Source: Qipengyuania citrea
GTDB taxonomy: Bacteria > Pseudomonadota > Alphaproteobacteria > Sphingomonadales > Sphingomonadaceae
Reading direction: 5' to 3'
Assembly (NCBI RefSeq): GCF_009828015.1
Contig: NZ_WTYG01000002.1
Location: 763,360 to 827,359 of the forward strand
DNA length: 64,000 bases
Part shown: piece after piece, positions 42,572 to 51,914 of the stretch
How positions within the stretch are numbered: position 1 is the first letter of the stretch
Layout of the letters: the number at the start of each line of letters is the position of its first letter
The notes under the pieces: generated by a model
Database searches by the model: none
What the model saw: the letters and a program-made list of their open reading frames with translations, nothing else
What the model was told of the DNA's origin: nothing
Made by a program: the position numbers and the translations under genes

Positions 42572-44008
42572 TTGACCCAAACTGAAGGCGCGACGGGGAA
42601 AGCCCCGGTGTGGCTGAAGCTGGCACATGGATCGGGCGCCGCAGCGTTCGGGATCAAGAACGGCGGCTTCGATTATTTCCTGTTGCTGTTCTACGGCACG
42701 GTCATCGGGCTCGAACCCGGTCTGGTCGGCCTCGCGATCCTGATTGCGCTGGTGGTCGACGCGATCAGCGATCCGCTGGTGGGCTATTGGTCGGACAATT
42801 TTCGCAGCCGCTGGGGGCGGCGGCACCCCTTCATGTATGCGGCCGCGCTGCCCGTCGCACTGAGCTATTTCCTGCTGTGGAACCCGCCCGACTGGGGGCA
42901 GACCGGGTTGTTCATCTATCTGACCGTCCTCGCGGTGCTGATCCGAACCTTCATCACCTTCTACGAAACACCCAGCTCGGCGCTGATACCCGAACTGACC
43001 ACCGATTATGCCGATCGTACGAGCCTGCAGGCCTATCGCCTGTTGTTCGGCTGGTCGGCGGGAACCGGGATGAGCGTCGTGATGTTCGGCGTGCTGCTGA
43101 CCGGTCCGCTCGGCATGCGCGATCCGGACGCCTACGCCACCTATGGCATCATCGCCTCGGTGCTGATCTTTGCGACAATCATGATGTCGGCGCTGGGGAC
43201 GCACAGCCGCATTCCCTATCTCCACCAGCCAGTCGAGACGGGCGAGCGCTACAGCGTCGGCCGCATCTTCCGCGAGATGCTGCAGACGCTGAGCGAGAAG
43301 AGCTTCATCGCGCTGTTCCTGGCGACCATGCTGTTTGCCATCGCCAGCGGGCTGTCCGCCGCGCTGGCCTTCCTGATGCTCAATTACTTCTGGGGCTTCA
43401 GCGAATACCAGATCTTCATCTGGACCTGCTCGGTGTTCATCTCCGCGCTGCTGGGCTTCGTGCTCGCCCCTTGGGCGACGCGCAGGCTGGGCAAGAAGCG
43501 CGCGACGATCCTGCTCGGGGTGCTGGCCTTCACGATCCAGCCCATGCCCGTGCTGCTCCGGCTGGCCGGGCTGATGCCCGAAAACGGCGATCCGCTGCTG
43601 TTCCCCCTGGTGCTGGGCGTGAATGTGATCGACCTGGCGCTAATTATCGCGGTCCAGGTGGTGTCCTTTTCCATGATCGCCGATCTGGTCGAATCCAACG
43701 AACTGCGCACCGGGCGGCGATCCGAAGGGGTCTATTATGCTGCGGTGACTTTCACGCGAAAGACCACACAGGGTCTGGGCGTGCTCGCCGCCGGGCTCAT
43801 CCTGTCCTTCGTGAACTTCCCCGAAGGAGCCCAGCCGGGCAGCGTCGCGGCGGACACTCTGTGGAATCTCGGGGCGCTCTACGCCCCCGCGATCCTCGCG
43901 GTCTACCTCGCCGCGCTGCTGTGCATCGCGCGCTATCGCATCGACCGGAACGCGCATGAGGAAAACCTGCGCCGGCTGGCGCAAACCCGCAAGGGCGCGG
44001 CAAGCTGA
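42572..44008 (+). CDS. GPH-type sugar:cation symporter (MFS fold)
   Basis: Transporter of 478 aa with twelve hydrophobic segments and the GPH/MelB-type signature SDPLVGYWSDNFRSRWGRRHPFMY (in parts; metal-facing Asp and the RWGRRHP loop). It should import a sugar or glycoside with H+ or Na+. The likely start is TTG 42572, 6 nt after GGGAGAGG; a TTG at 42551 is also in frame. Lies 52 bp after the DUF2842 gene and 30 bp before tRNA-Asp. Confidence 0.85.
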   Translation: MTQTEGATGKAPVWLKLAHGSGAAAFGIKNGGFDYFLLLFYGTVIGLEPGLVGLAILIALVVDAISDPLVGYWSDNFRSRWGRRHPFMYAAALPVALSYFLLWNPPDWGQTGLFIYLTVLAVLIRTFITFYETPSSALIPELTTDYADRTSLQAYRLLFGWSAGTGMSVVMFGVLLTGPLGMRDPDAYATYGIIASVLIFATIMMSALGTHSRIPYLHQPVETGERYSVGRIFREMLQTLSEKSFIALFLATMLFAIASGLSAALAFLMLNYFWGFSEYQIFIWTCSVFISALLGFVLAPWATRRLGKKRATILLGVLAFTIQPMPVLLRLAGLMPENGDPLLFPLVLGVNVIDLALIIAVQVVSFSMIADLVESNELRTGRRSEGVYYAAVTFTRKTTQGLGVLAAGLILSFVNFPEGAQPGSVAADTLWNLGALYAPAILAVYLAALLCIARYRIDRNAHEENLRRLAQTRKGAAS

Positions 44009-44038
44009 TGGACATCGAGTTGTAAGGAAATTCCCAAG

Positions 44039-44115
44039 TGGCGCGAGTGACGGGACTCGAACCCGCGACCTTCGGCGTGACAGGCCGACACTCTAACCAA
44101 CTGAGCTACACCCGC
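44039..44115 (-). tRNA. tRNA-Asp (anticodon GTC)
   Basis: 77 nt including CCA. The acceptor arm GCGGGTG pairs with CACTCGC, the D loop has AGTTGGTTAGAG, the anticodon loop CTGTCAC carries GTC, and the T arm has GGTTCGAGTCC. Not followed by other tRNAs. Confidence 0.97.
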
Positions 44116-44270
44116 GCAGCCACTTGGGAGCCGCGCATCTACGGGCGGGTCCGATTCCTGTCAACGAAGATTCGTCCCTTTTTTCGAACTTTTTTCCCAG
44201 GCGGCATTCCGCCTCTCTATTTACCGCAAAACCGCCGAATTCCGCGCGTTTTTACCGCACCATAGCACTG

Positions 44271-44308
44271 AAAAGGGCCCCCGGACCGATCGTCCGGGAG
44301 CCCCCTTT
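44271..44308 (-). terminator. Terminator of the bkd operon
   Basis: Hairpin with GGGGGCTCCCGGAC against GTCCGGGGGCCC around a CGATC-type loop; on the minus strand it is followed by TTTTC. It lies 35 bp after the E2 stop. Confidence 0.85.
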
Positions 44309-44342
44309 AATTCGATGCTGCAAATGACCCCGGAAAGGGCCG

Positions 44343-45656
44343 TCAGTCGATCAGGATCAAGGCCGGCGTTTCGAGAAGGCGCTTGAGCGCCTGGACGAAA
44401 CTCGCCGCGTCCCAGCCATCGACCACGCGGTGGTCGCAGCTGATCGAGATATTCATCAGCTTGCGCTTCTCGATCCGCTCGACGCCATCGCTGCCAGTGA
44501 CATACATCGGGCGTTCGATGATGCGGTTGGGCCCGATGATGGCCACCTCCGGACGGTTGATTACCGGCGTGGTCGCCACACCGCCGAGCGGACCCAGCGA
44601 CGTCACCGTCAGCGTCCCGCCCTGCATTTCTTCCGATTTTGCAGTGCCGCTGCGTGCCGCCTCGGCAAGGCGCGATATCTCGTTGGCAAGCTGCCACAGG
44701 TTCTGCGCCTGCGCATTTCGGATGACGGGGACCATGAGGCCGGCATCCGTCTGCGCCGCCATCCCCAGGTTCACCGCGCCGTGGCGCGTCACGACGCCGG
44801 CTTCGTCGTCGTAACGGGCATTGATCATCGGGAAGTCGGGCAGCGTCTTGCAGATCGCAGTGATCAGCAACGGCAGGATGGTCAGCTTGGGCTTTTCGCC
44901 GCGGTTGCTGTTAAGCTGCGCGCGCAGCACTTCCAGATCGGTGACGTCGCATTCCTCGACATAGGAGAAATGCGGAATGTTGCGCTTCGATGCGGCCATG
45001 TTCTCGGCGATGCGGCGGCGCATCCCGATGACCTTCTTCTCCTCATCCGCACGCGGCGCGGCGGCGGCGCCATAGCCTGCATTGTAGGACAGGAACTGGT
45101 CGAGATCGCCGTGCCGGACGCGGCCGTCCTCGGCTGGCTTCACCTGCGCGAGATCGACGCCGAGGTCCTTGGCGCGCTTGCGCACCGCGGGCGTGGCGAG
45201 AACCTTGGCGTGCTGGACCGGCTCGGGCGCGGGCGTGGGCGCAGGAAGCGGCTCGGGCTTTGGATCGGCCGCCAGCGCATCGTCGGCATCGGACGCATCC
45301 GAGTTCTCGACCTCGATCCGTTCCTCGACCGCCTCGTCCTTCGGCGCGGGGGCCGATGGGGGCGCAGCCTCGGTAGCAGCCGCGGCTTCCTCGACGACAT
45401 CCTCAGGCACTTCGCCCTCGACCTCGATGACGACGAGCATCGAGCCGATCGACACCATGTCGCCCTCGCCGCCCGCGATCTCGAGGATTTTGCCGTTCAC
45501 GGGGCTTTCCATCGGCACGGTGGCCTTGTCGGTCATCATGTCGACGAATTCTTCGTCTTCGCTGATCTGATCGCCGACCTGCTTGTGCCACTGCACGATC
45601 TCGGCCTCGGCGATGCCTTCGCCGATATCGGGCATGTTGAAGGTGAATTTCGCCAT
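44343..45656 (-). CDS. bkdB: Branched-chain 2-oxoacid dehydrogenase E2 (lipoamide acyltransferase)
   Basis: E2 core of a 2-oxoacid dehydrogenase complex, 437 aa. An N-terminal lipoyl domain (TDKATVPMESP with lipoyl Lys44) and a Pro/Ala/Glu-rich linker are followed by the E1/E3-binding domain (ATPAVRKRAKDLGVDL) and the catalytic domain ending in ISCDHRVVDGWDA. It transfers the acyl group to CoA. It lies 4 bp after the E1 beta gene. No E3 (lipoamide dehydrogenase) gene is in the operon, so E3 must come from elsewhere. Substrate (branched-chain vs other 2-oxoacids) inferred from the E1 type. Confidence 0.9.
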   Translation of the reverse strand: MAKFTFNMPDIGEGIAEAEIVQWHKQVGDQISEDEEFVDMMTDKATVPMESPVNGKILEIAGGEGDMVSIGSMLVVIEVEGEVPEDVVEEAAAATEAAPPSAPAPKDEAVEERIEVENSDASDADDALAADPKPEPLPAPTPAPEPVQHAKVLATPAVRKRAKDLGVDLAQVKPAEDGRVRHGDLDQFLSYNAGYGAAAAPRADEEKKVIGMRRRIAENMAASKRNIPHFSYVEECDVTDLEVLRAQLNSNRGEKPKLTILPLLITAICKTLPDFPMINARYDDEAGVVTRHGAVNLGMAAQTDAGLMVPVIRNAQAQNLWQLANEISRLAEAARSGTAKSEEMQGGTLTVTSLGPLGGVATTPVINRPEVAIIGPNRIIERPMYVTGSDGVERIEKRKLMNISISCDHRVVDGWDAASFVQALKRLLETPALILID

Positions 45657-45660
45657 GGGA

Positions 45661-46722
45661 TCAGTCCTTGAGGATCTTGTCGATGGCCTCGCCGATGCGG
45701 ATCGGGCCGGGGAAATAGGCCCATTCGAGGCTGTGGGGATAGGGCGTGTCGAAGCCGGTCACGCGTTCGACCGGGGCTTCGAGATGATAGAAACAGCGTT
45801 CGGTGACCAGCGCGGAAAGCTCCGCCCCGAAACCGCTCGTGCGGGTCGCCTCATGCACGATCAGGCAGCGCCCGGTGCGTTCGATCGAGGCTTCGATCGC
45901 CTCGATGTCGAGCGGGACCAGCGTGCGCAGGTCGAGGATGTCGGCTTCGACGCCTTTTTCGCGGCACACCGCCTCGACCACATGGACCATCGTACCATAG
46001 GCGAGGACGGTCAGCCGGTCGCCTTCGGTGACGTGCCGCGCCTTGCCCAGCGGGATCTTGTAATAGCCTTCGGGCACGACGCTGGCGTCGAACTTCTTCC
46101 ACGGCTGAACCGGCTTGTCGTAATAGCCCGAGAACGGACCGTTGTAGATGCGCTTGGGCTCGAAGAAGATGACCGGGTCGTTGTCCTCGATGCACGAGAT
46201 CAACAGCCCCTTGGCGTCATAGGGCGTGGCCGGGATAACCGTCTTGAGGCCCGAGACATGCGTAAAGATCGCCTCGGGGCTCTGGCTGTGCGTCTGCCCG
46301 CCAAAGATGCCCCCGCCAAAGGGCGATCGGACGGTCATCGGTGCGACATATTCGCCCGCCGAGCGGTAACGCAGGCGCGCCGCCTCGGAGATCAGCTGGT
46401 CGAGCCCGGGGTAGATGTAATCGGCGAACTGGATCTCGGGCACCGGGCGCAGGCCATAGGCGCCCATGCCCACCGCCACCGCGATGATCCCGCATTCATT
46501 GATCGGCGTGTCGAAGACGCGCGTCTTGCCGTATTTGTCCTGCAGCCCCGCGGTGCAGCGGAAGACGCCACCGAAATAGCCGACGTCCTCGCCCATCACC
46601 ACGACATCGTCGTCGCGGCCCATCGACACGTCGAGCGCATCGTTGATCGCCTCGATCATGTTGAGGCGGCGTTCACCCTGCTGCTCGGTGGCGGGCAGGT
46701 CCTTGGTCTGGGTCTCGCTCAT
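45661..46722 (-). CDS. bkdA2: Branched-chain 2-oxoacid dehydrogenase E1 beta
   Basis: Beta subunit of the decarboxylase, 353 aa, transketolase-type C domain. Key segments: VVVMGEDVGYFGGVFR, FADYIYPGLDQLISEAARLRY (in parts), TVRSPFGGGIFGGQTHSQSP and RTLVPLDIEAIEAS. The YFGGVFR-type pattern and the separate alpha gene fit the branched-chain E1. ATGA overlap with E1 alpha (46719-46722). Confidence 0.9.
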   Translation of the reverse strand: MSETQTKDLPATEQQGERRLNMIEAINDALDVSMGRDDDVVVMGEDVGYFGGVFRCTAGLQDKYGKTRVFDTPINECGIIAVAVGMGAYGLRPVPEIQFADYIYPGLDQLISEAARLRYRSAGEYVAPMTVRSPFGGGIFGGQTHSQSPEAIFTHVSGLKTVIPATPYDAKGLLISCIEDNDPVIFFEPKRIYNGPFSGYYDKPVQPWKKFDASVVPEGYYKIPLGKARHVTEGDRLTVLAYGTMVHVVEAVCREKGVEADILDLRTLVPLDIEAIEASIERTGRCLIVHEATRTSGFGAELSALVTERCFYHLEAPVERVTGFDTPYPHSLEWAYFPGPIRIGEAIDKILKD

Positions 46723-48023
46723 GCCTCGGGCAATCCTTCGGGAAACTTGGTCTTGCGCTCGTGCACCGCCTGATCGGCCTGCTCGCGCAGGTGCCACGGC
46801 AGTTCCTCGAAGACGTCTTCGAACATGGTGCGGAACGGGTGGTGGAGACCGTGGCCGAGGATACCGTTGGCCTCGGCTTCCTTGGTCACCTTCTTGACGT
46901 GCTCGGCCGCCTCGAGGTCCATCTTCTCCTGCCGCTCCTCGTCCCATTCACCAAGCGCGATGAGGTGGTTCTTGAGCCGCATCACCGGATCGCCGAGCGG
47001 CCATTCGCTGCGCTCCTGCGCGCTGCGGTAGCCGCTGGGATCGTCCGAGGTGGAATGCCCTTCGGCGCGGTAGGTAAAGAACTCGATCAGCGTCGGCCCG
47101 GCGTTGGCGCGCGCACGATTGGCTGCCCAGCGTTCGGCGGCATAACAGGCCAGTGCGTCGTTGCCGTCCACCCGCAGACCCGCAAGGCCATAGCCCAGCG
47201 CGCGTGCGGCGAAAGTGGTGCGCTCCGCCCCGGCAAAACCGCTGAAGCTGGAGATCGCCCATTGGTTGTTGATAACATTGAGGATAACCGGTGCATTATA
47301 CACCGTCGCAAAGGTGCAGGCCGAATGGAAGTCGCCCTCCGCAGTGCTGCCCTCGCCCACCCAGGTCGCGGCGATCCGGCTGTCGCCCTTCATCGCGCTG
47401 GCCATCGCCCAACCAACCGCCTGCGGGGTCTGCGTTGCGAGATTGCCGCTGATGGTGAAGAAGCTGTGCTCGCGGCTCGAATACATGATCGGCAACTGGC
47501 GGCCCTTCAGCTTGTCCCCCTTGTTCGAGTAGATCTGGTTGATCATCTCGATCAGCGGGTAGCCGCGCTGGATCAGGATGCCCTGCTGGCGGTAGCTGGG
47601 GAAGACCATGTCGTCGCCCGCCAGCGCCATCGAGGCCGAGACGCTGGTTGCCTCCTCGCCGGTGCACTTCATGTAGAAGCTGGTCTTGCCCTGCCGCTGG
47701 CCGCGGAACATGCGTTCGTCGAACGCCCGCGTCATAGCCATGTGGCCGAGCATGGCTCGCAGCGTGTCCGCGTCGAGCTTGGGATCCCACGGCCCGTGCG
47801 CCTTGTCGTCATCGCCCAGCACGCGGACCAGCCCATAGGCAAGGTCGCGCATCTCCGCAGGGTCGCACGCCTCGTCGGGCCGCGCCATGCTGCCCGCCTC
47901 GGGCACGTCGATATGCGAGAAATCGACCGTGTCGCCCGGCCGGAACTTGGGTTCGGGAACATGCAGCGAGAGTGTCGGGCGGTTTTCGCCTTCCGCTGCA
48001 CTACCCTGGGGCCTGTCGGCCAT
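46719..48023 (-). CDS. bkdA1: Branched-chain 2-oxoacid dehydrogenase E1 alpha
   Basis: Alpha subunit of 434 aa that binds thiamine pyrophosphate and decarboxylates the 2-oxoacid. The thiamine motif WVGEGSTAEGDFH...NVINNQWAIS (G-D-x26-NN type) and the phosphorylation-loop-like segment TYRAEGHSTSDDPSGYR are present. ATG 48023 follows GGGAGA. Operon head; a 12-bp palindrome lies 25 bp upstream. Confidence 0.9.
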   Translation of the reverse strand: MADRPQGSAAEGENRPTLSLHVPEPKFRPGDTVDFSHIDVPEAGSMARPDEACDPAEMRDLAYGLVRVLGDDDKAHGPWDPKLDADTLRAMLGHMAMTRAFDERMFRGQRQGKTSFYMKCTGEEATSVSASMALAGDDMVFPSYRQQGILIQRGYPLIEMINQIYSNKGDKLKGRQLPIMYSSREHSFFTISGNLATQTPQAVGWAMASAMKGDSRIAATWVGEGSTAEGDFHSACTFATVYNAPVILNVINNQWAISSFSGFAGAERTTFAARALGYGLAGLRVDGNDALACYAAERWAANRARANAGPTLIEFFTYRAEGHSTSDDPSGYRSAQERSEWPLGDPVMRLKNHLIALGEWDEERQEKMDLEAAEHVKKVTKEAEANGILGHGLHHPFRTMFEDVFEELPWHLREQADQAVHERKTKFPEGLPEA

Positions 48024-48048
48024 AGAATCGTCTCCCAGACGCAATCTT

Positions 48049-48060
48049 ACGCTTAAGCGT
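48049..48060. promoter_or_regulatory. 12-bp perfect palindrome upstream of the bkd operon
   Basis: ACGCTTAAGCGT, 25 bp before the E1 alpha ATG, followed by AT-rich sequence (TATTTTATTT) that could hold the promoter on the minus strand. Likely operator for a TetR-, IclR- or Lrp-type regulator of branched-chain 2-oxoacid breakdown; regulator not in the window. Confidence 0.55.
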
Positions 48061-48102
48061 TATTTTATTTCACTGATGGGAAACGGTCAAGGGATGGCCG
48101 GA

Positions 48103-49035
48103 TCACACCGCGACGGGCGCCTTGATCGGCCCGTGCGGCGTATAGTCGTGAACCACGAAATCCTCGATCGTGTAATCGAAAATGGAGGGCGGACGCCGCA
48201 GTATCTCAAGGCGTGGGCGGCCCTGCAGTTCCCGCGACAGCTGCTCCGCGATCAGCGCTTCGTGGTTGAGGTAGAGATGCGCGTCGCCGCCCGTCCAGAC
48301 CAGCTCGCCCGGTTGAAGGCCGACTTGCTGCGCGATCATCCGGGTCAGCAGCGCCGCCGACCAAAGGTTGAACGGCAGGCCCAGCGCGACATCACAGCTG
48401 CGCTGGTAGAGCAGGCAATTGAGTTTCGCCCCCTCGCCCCCGACATGGAACTGGTATGTCTTGTGACACGGCGGCAGCGCCATCGCGTCGAGCTCGGCGA
48501 CGTTCCAGCCCTCGATGATATGCCGCCGGCTGCCGGGATTGCTGCGTAGCGATTCGACCACCTCAGCAACCTGGTTGATACCCGGCCCCGGCCGGAAGCT
48601 GCCGTCGCTCTGCGCTTCATAGGTCGGCCAGTCGACCCATTGCTTGCCATAGACCGGACCGAGGTCGCCCCAGCGGGCGGCGAAGGCCTCGTCATCGGCG
48701 ATCCGCTGGACGAATTCCTCAAGCGGAACCTGCTCGCCCGTCTCCGCGACATAGCGCGCATGCGGCCATTCGTTCCAGATCTTGACCCCCTGCAGCACGA
48801 GCGGGCGGATATTGGTGTTGCCGGTTAGGAACCACAGCAATTCGCGCGTCGCGGTCTTCCAGTAGACCCGCTTCGTGGTCACCAGCGGCATTGCGCCATC
48901 GGCAAGGTCGAACCGCAGCATCGCGCCGAAGACCGACCGCGTGCCCACGCCGGTCCGGTCCATGCGTTGGTCACCCTCCGACCATATGCGGCGCATGAGA
49001 TCGAGATACTGCTGTTCGGGATGCGATTCGGACAC
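48103..49035 (-). CDS. thyA: Thymidylate synthase
   Basis: Folate-dependent enzyme of 310 aa that methylates dUMP to dTMP. The catalytic Cys lies in ALPPCHKTYQF, the dUMP-binding pair RRHIIEGWNVAELD and QRSCDVALGLPFN are present, and an insertion (VPLEEFVQRIADDEAFAARW) makes it longer than the 264-aa E. coli form, as in the Lactobacillus type. The start is GTG 49035. Its product supply ties in with uracil-DNA handling but no direct link is claimed. Confidence 0.96.
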   Translation of the reverse strand: MSESHPEQQYLDLMRRIWSEGDQRMDRTGVGTRSVFGAMLRFDLADGAMPLVTTKRVYWKTATRELLWFLTGNTNIRPLVLQGVKIWNEWPHARYVAETGEQVPLEEFVQRIADDEAFAARWGDLGPVYGKQWVDWPTYEAQSDGSFRPGPGINQVAEVVESLRSNPGSRRHIIEGWNVAELDAMALPPCHKTYQFHVGGEGAKLNCLLYQRSCDVALGLPFNLWSAALLTRMIAQQVGLQPGELVWTGGDAHLYLNHEALIAEQLSRELQGRPRLEILRRPPSIFDYTIEDFVVHDYTPHGPIKAPVAV

Positions 49036-49173
49036 GGAAGGCTCGTTTTGCTGCGGAAAATCCTCCTAGGCACAAATTGCCCGAATTGCCCGCTTGCGTG
49101 TGCCGCAATCCCCACCTATAGGGCGCGCCTTGCTTCGCACCCGCCGCTTCACGAAGTCGCGGGCCGATCCGGT

Positions 49174-49250
49174 CGGGGAGTAGCTCAGCCTGGTAGAGCA
49201 CTGTCTTCGGGAGGCAGGGGCCGGAGGTTCGAATCCTCTCTCCCCGACCA
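49174..49250 (+). tRNA. tRNA-Pro (anticodon CGG), probable island attachment site
   Basis: 77 nt including CCA. The acceptor arm CGGGGAG pairs with CTCCCCG, the D loop has AGCCTGGTAGAGC, the anticodon loop TTCGGGA carries CGG on CTGTC/GGCAG, and the T arm has GGTTCGAATCC. It is immediately followed by a large tyrosine recombinase gene and an accessory region, so its 3' end is the likely integration site. Confidence 0.97.
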
Positions 49251-49360
49251 CATTGCCTTTAAGGCCCTGAAAAGAAACCGCTTCCACTAACTAGGTGGAA
49301 CGGCGTGACCCATAGCGTGTCACATACCGGTTCACCGACCCAGTTCGGGAGCCTCCAGCA

Positions 49361-51394
49361 ATGCCAAAGATCCCCTTCACCGTCCGACGTGATGGCAGAT
49401 ACTATTTCCGCCGTCGCGCCCGTTGGCAAAATGGCAACGATTTCAGTGTCATTATACCGCTATCGACCTGCAATGCGCAAGAGGCACGTGGAAGGTCAGC
49501 GGCACTCGCCGCGCATTTCGACAAGGTGAAGCGAGCTGTGACTGCATATTTCAACCTCGACCGGACGCTCGAACCCGAGATGCTCAAGGGATTGTTTGAG
49601 AACGAGTTGAAGGCCTGCCTCGCTCGGCTCGTCGAGGATTTCTACGATCCGGAAAATGATCCCCAAGCGCTCGTAGCGCAGGCTCGCACCCATGCGAGCG
49701 CGTATGACCTTGCTCAGCGCCCGGGAAATATCCCCGAACTCACCGAAGCGCACCGCAAAATGCTGACGGATGCGGGACATGACGAAGATGCGATCGAGTG
49801 GGTGGCCTGCGACCTAGATCGCTATTGCGGCAAGGATACGATCACTGACGAAACGATGGCGCTCATTGCAGAGGGTCTGGGCGTGGAGCCAACCCCGGCT
49901 GTCATCGGAAGAATGAAGCATATTCATCTCCAGGCGATGGCCGAAGCTCATCGGCTCGCGTCGCACTTTCTCGATGAAGATGTGCAAGCTGCCTTTGATC
50001 CGGAAGAAGTGCTTCTCCAGAAAAGGCGCCAGAATGGCGAGGCTCTGACATTCGTATCAAATGCTGGGACCGACACCCAGCCGGTGATAGTTCCGTCCCC
50101 GCGTGACATCAGACCTGCGAACGAGGATTCCGAGATCACTGCTTGCGTCTTCAAGCGGCACCACCCGATCCGTTTCAGCGAGGTCATTCCCAAGATCTTG
50201 AAGCTCGCGCAGCTGGCGGGACACTGGAATCGCAATCTTGCGCAGTATGAGCGCGTATTGAGGACCTTTGCTTGGATCACTGGCGACAAGGCACTCGGAG
50301 ATTATGACCACTCCGACGTGGCGAAATACAAGAATGCGCTGCTGCAGATGCCGCGCGATTATCGTCCCGCAAAGGACTTCGATCGTCCTTTCGATGAAGT
50401 CGCTAAGACCTTTAAGGTCACAAACAATGCGCGCTCGATCAATACGGTGAAGCGCGATCTCTCGTATATGTCGACGGCTCACGACATTCTTGCGGAGGAT
50501 GAATGGGAGCCGAAAATCCCTAACACTAAGGCCTTGGACTTCTCGAAAGTCCGCTTCGGCAAGCACAAGAAGGTTTCGCCGAAGACGTCTCGCCCCGTCT
50601 GGACCGTCGCCCATCTGGAATGCCTGTTCTCGGCGCCGCTATGGAATGGCGGTGGTGGTAATCTGCATCGGCTGGATGAAAACGCTGGTAGCGAGGTCTA
50701 CCATGATGCCGCCTACTGGCTCCCGCTGCTTCTCTACTACACTCACGCGACCGTGAACGAGATCGGTGGTCTGCGGGTCGACGAGGTGCACATCGGTGAC
50801 ATCGTGCCCAATCTCGAAATTAAGAATAATGATGTGCGCGCCGAAGATGGCGTGGAAGGCGGCGAAAAGAATGTAAATCGCGGCCGCATTATCCCCCTTC
50901 ACGGCGAACTGCTGCGCCTGGGCTTCAGCGATTACGTCGAGGCGATTCGGTCCGAAGGGCATCGCGAGCTCTTTCCCGAACTCTATCTTAACGGTGCAAG
51001 GGTCGGTGGTCATCAGTTTCGCAACATTGCCTGGCGGCACATGGTGACCTGGATCGCCGAACACATGAACGTGCCGACAAACCCGACGTCGAAGAAGTCC
51101 GCCGATATGCATTCTATCCGCGCACTCGGTTCGAGTTTCTATGCACAGGCCAATGCGCCCGATCTCATGCGGGCTGACGTAATGGGTCATGCCCGGACAG
51201 GGACAAATGCCCTGCATTATTCAAAACGGGTCGAAACTCACGGGATGGATCAAGTCTTGGCAGAATATCGCGACTTCATGGGTAGTCATATCGAGGTGGC
51301 GACGGGCGACCTCTTGAAAATGCCAATAAAGCTTCTGCCACTTCGCCATCGTTCGCGGACCGGAAAGCCTAAACTGCGAGAGCCCGATAAGTAA
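49361..51394 (+). CDS. Large tyrosine-type site-specific integrase
   Basis: Protein of 677 aa. The N terminus FTVRRDGRYYFRRRARW is the short SH3-like domain seen in large alphaproteobacterial integrases. A long middle section and a core-binding domain (about 270-430) precede the catalytic domain. Catalytic box 2 is intact: His584 and Arg587 (HSIR), His610 (GHA) and the nucleophile Tyr620 (HYSK). In box 1, however, the place of the first catalytic Arg (TGxRxxE) reads THATVNE, so Arg is replaced by Thr464. A nearby GGLR is a possible but worse alignment. Start ATG 49361 follows GGGAG. Confidence 0.9.
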   Translation: MPKIPFTVRRDGRYYFRRRARWQNGNDFSVIIPLSTCNAQEARGRSAALAAHFDKVKRAVTAYFNLDRTLEPEMLKGLFENELKACLARLVEDFYDPENDPQALVAQARTHASAYDLAQRPGNIPELTEAHRKMLTDAGHDEDAIEWVACDLDRYCGKDTITDETMALIAEGLGVEPTPAVIGRMKHIHLQAMAEAHRLASHFLDEDVQAAFDPEEVLLQKRRQNGEALTFVSNAGTDTQPVIVPSPRDIRPANEDSEITACVFKRHHPIRFSEVIPKILKLAQLAGHWNRNLAQYERVLRTFAWITGDKALGDYDHSDVAKYKNALLQMPRDYRPAKDFDRPFDEVAKTFKVTNNARSINTVKRDLSYMSTAHDILAEDEWEPKIPNTKALDFSKVRFGKHKKVSPKTSRPVWTVAHLECLFSAPLWNGGGGNLHRLDENAGSEVYHDAAYWLPLLLYYTHATVNEIGGLRVDEVHIGDIVPNLEIKNNDVRAEDGVEGGEKNVNRGRIIPLHGELLRLGFSDYVEAIRSEGHRELFPELYLNGARVGGHQFRNIAWRHMVTWIAEHMNVPTNPTSKKSADMHSIRALGSSFYAQANAPDLMRADVMGHARTGTNALHYSKRVETHGMDQVLAEYRDFMGSHIEVATGDLLKMPIKLLPLRHRSRTGKPKLREPDK

Positions 51395-51412
51395 GTTCGG
51401 GGTGTATCTGTA

Positions 51413-51810
51413 GTGGGCGCTCTGGAAAGTGGCGGCGATCTAATGGCCCACGTTAGTCCCGAACCAGCGTCGTGCTACTCTGGAGCCGTTTGTGACCGCA
51501 AATGTCGGTATCGGCGAGGCGCCCACACTGACGAACTCCGCATCTACGCAAGCCTCTCAAATGTCGGCTATCGCCATGCTCGCGTGAACCAGGGCGCGAC
51601 GGGATATGCCTGTTACGATTATCGCCTTGCCAAGACGGTCACGGTCAACGGCATCGAGAACTTCTGGCGGCACCTGAAATGGTCAATCAATGGCACTCAT
51701 ACGAGCGTCAGCGCCAAGCACTTGAACAGCTAAGTCACGGAATTCGAGTATCGCTTCAATCGTCGCCATCGTCCGGAGACGATGCTGCCGGCGCTTCTTT
51801 CGACTTTCCG
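51413..51810 (+). pseudogene. Remnant of an IS1595/ISXO2-like transposase
   Basis: C-terminal fragment only. Frame 1 gives GALESGGDLMAHV, then another frame gives RATLEPFVTANVGIGEA, then frame 1 resumes with HTDELRIY, GIENFWRHLKWSINGTHTSVS and KHLNS. A TAA at 51731 interrupts the protein (family: KHLxxY), after which VTEFEYRFNRRHRPETMLPALLS continues in frame. So two frameshifts and one stop disable it. The N-terminal zinc-binding half is missing. It marks past IS activity next to the integrase. Confidence 0.82.
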
Positions 51811-51914
51811 GCCATTGACCGCAGAGTAGCCTCAAAGGCCTCACGGTCGCCAATCTCACCTTCGTGTTCGGCGATGACTGGTCGACTTTGTTCTGCTCGA
51901 CTGCTTCGCGAAGG

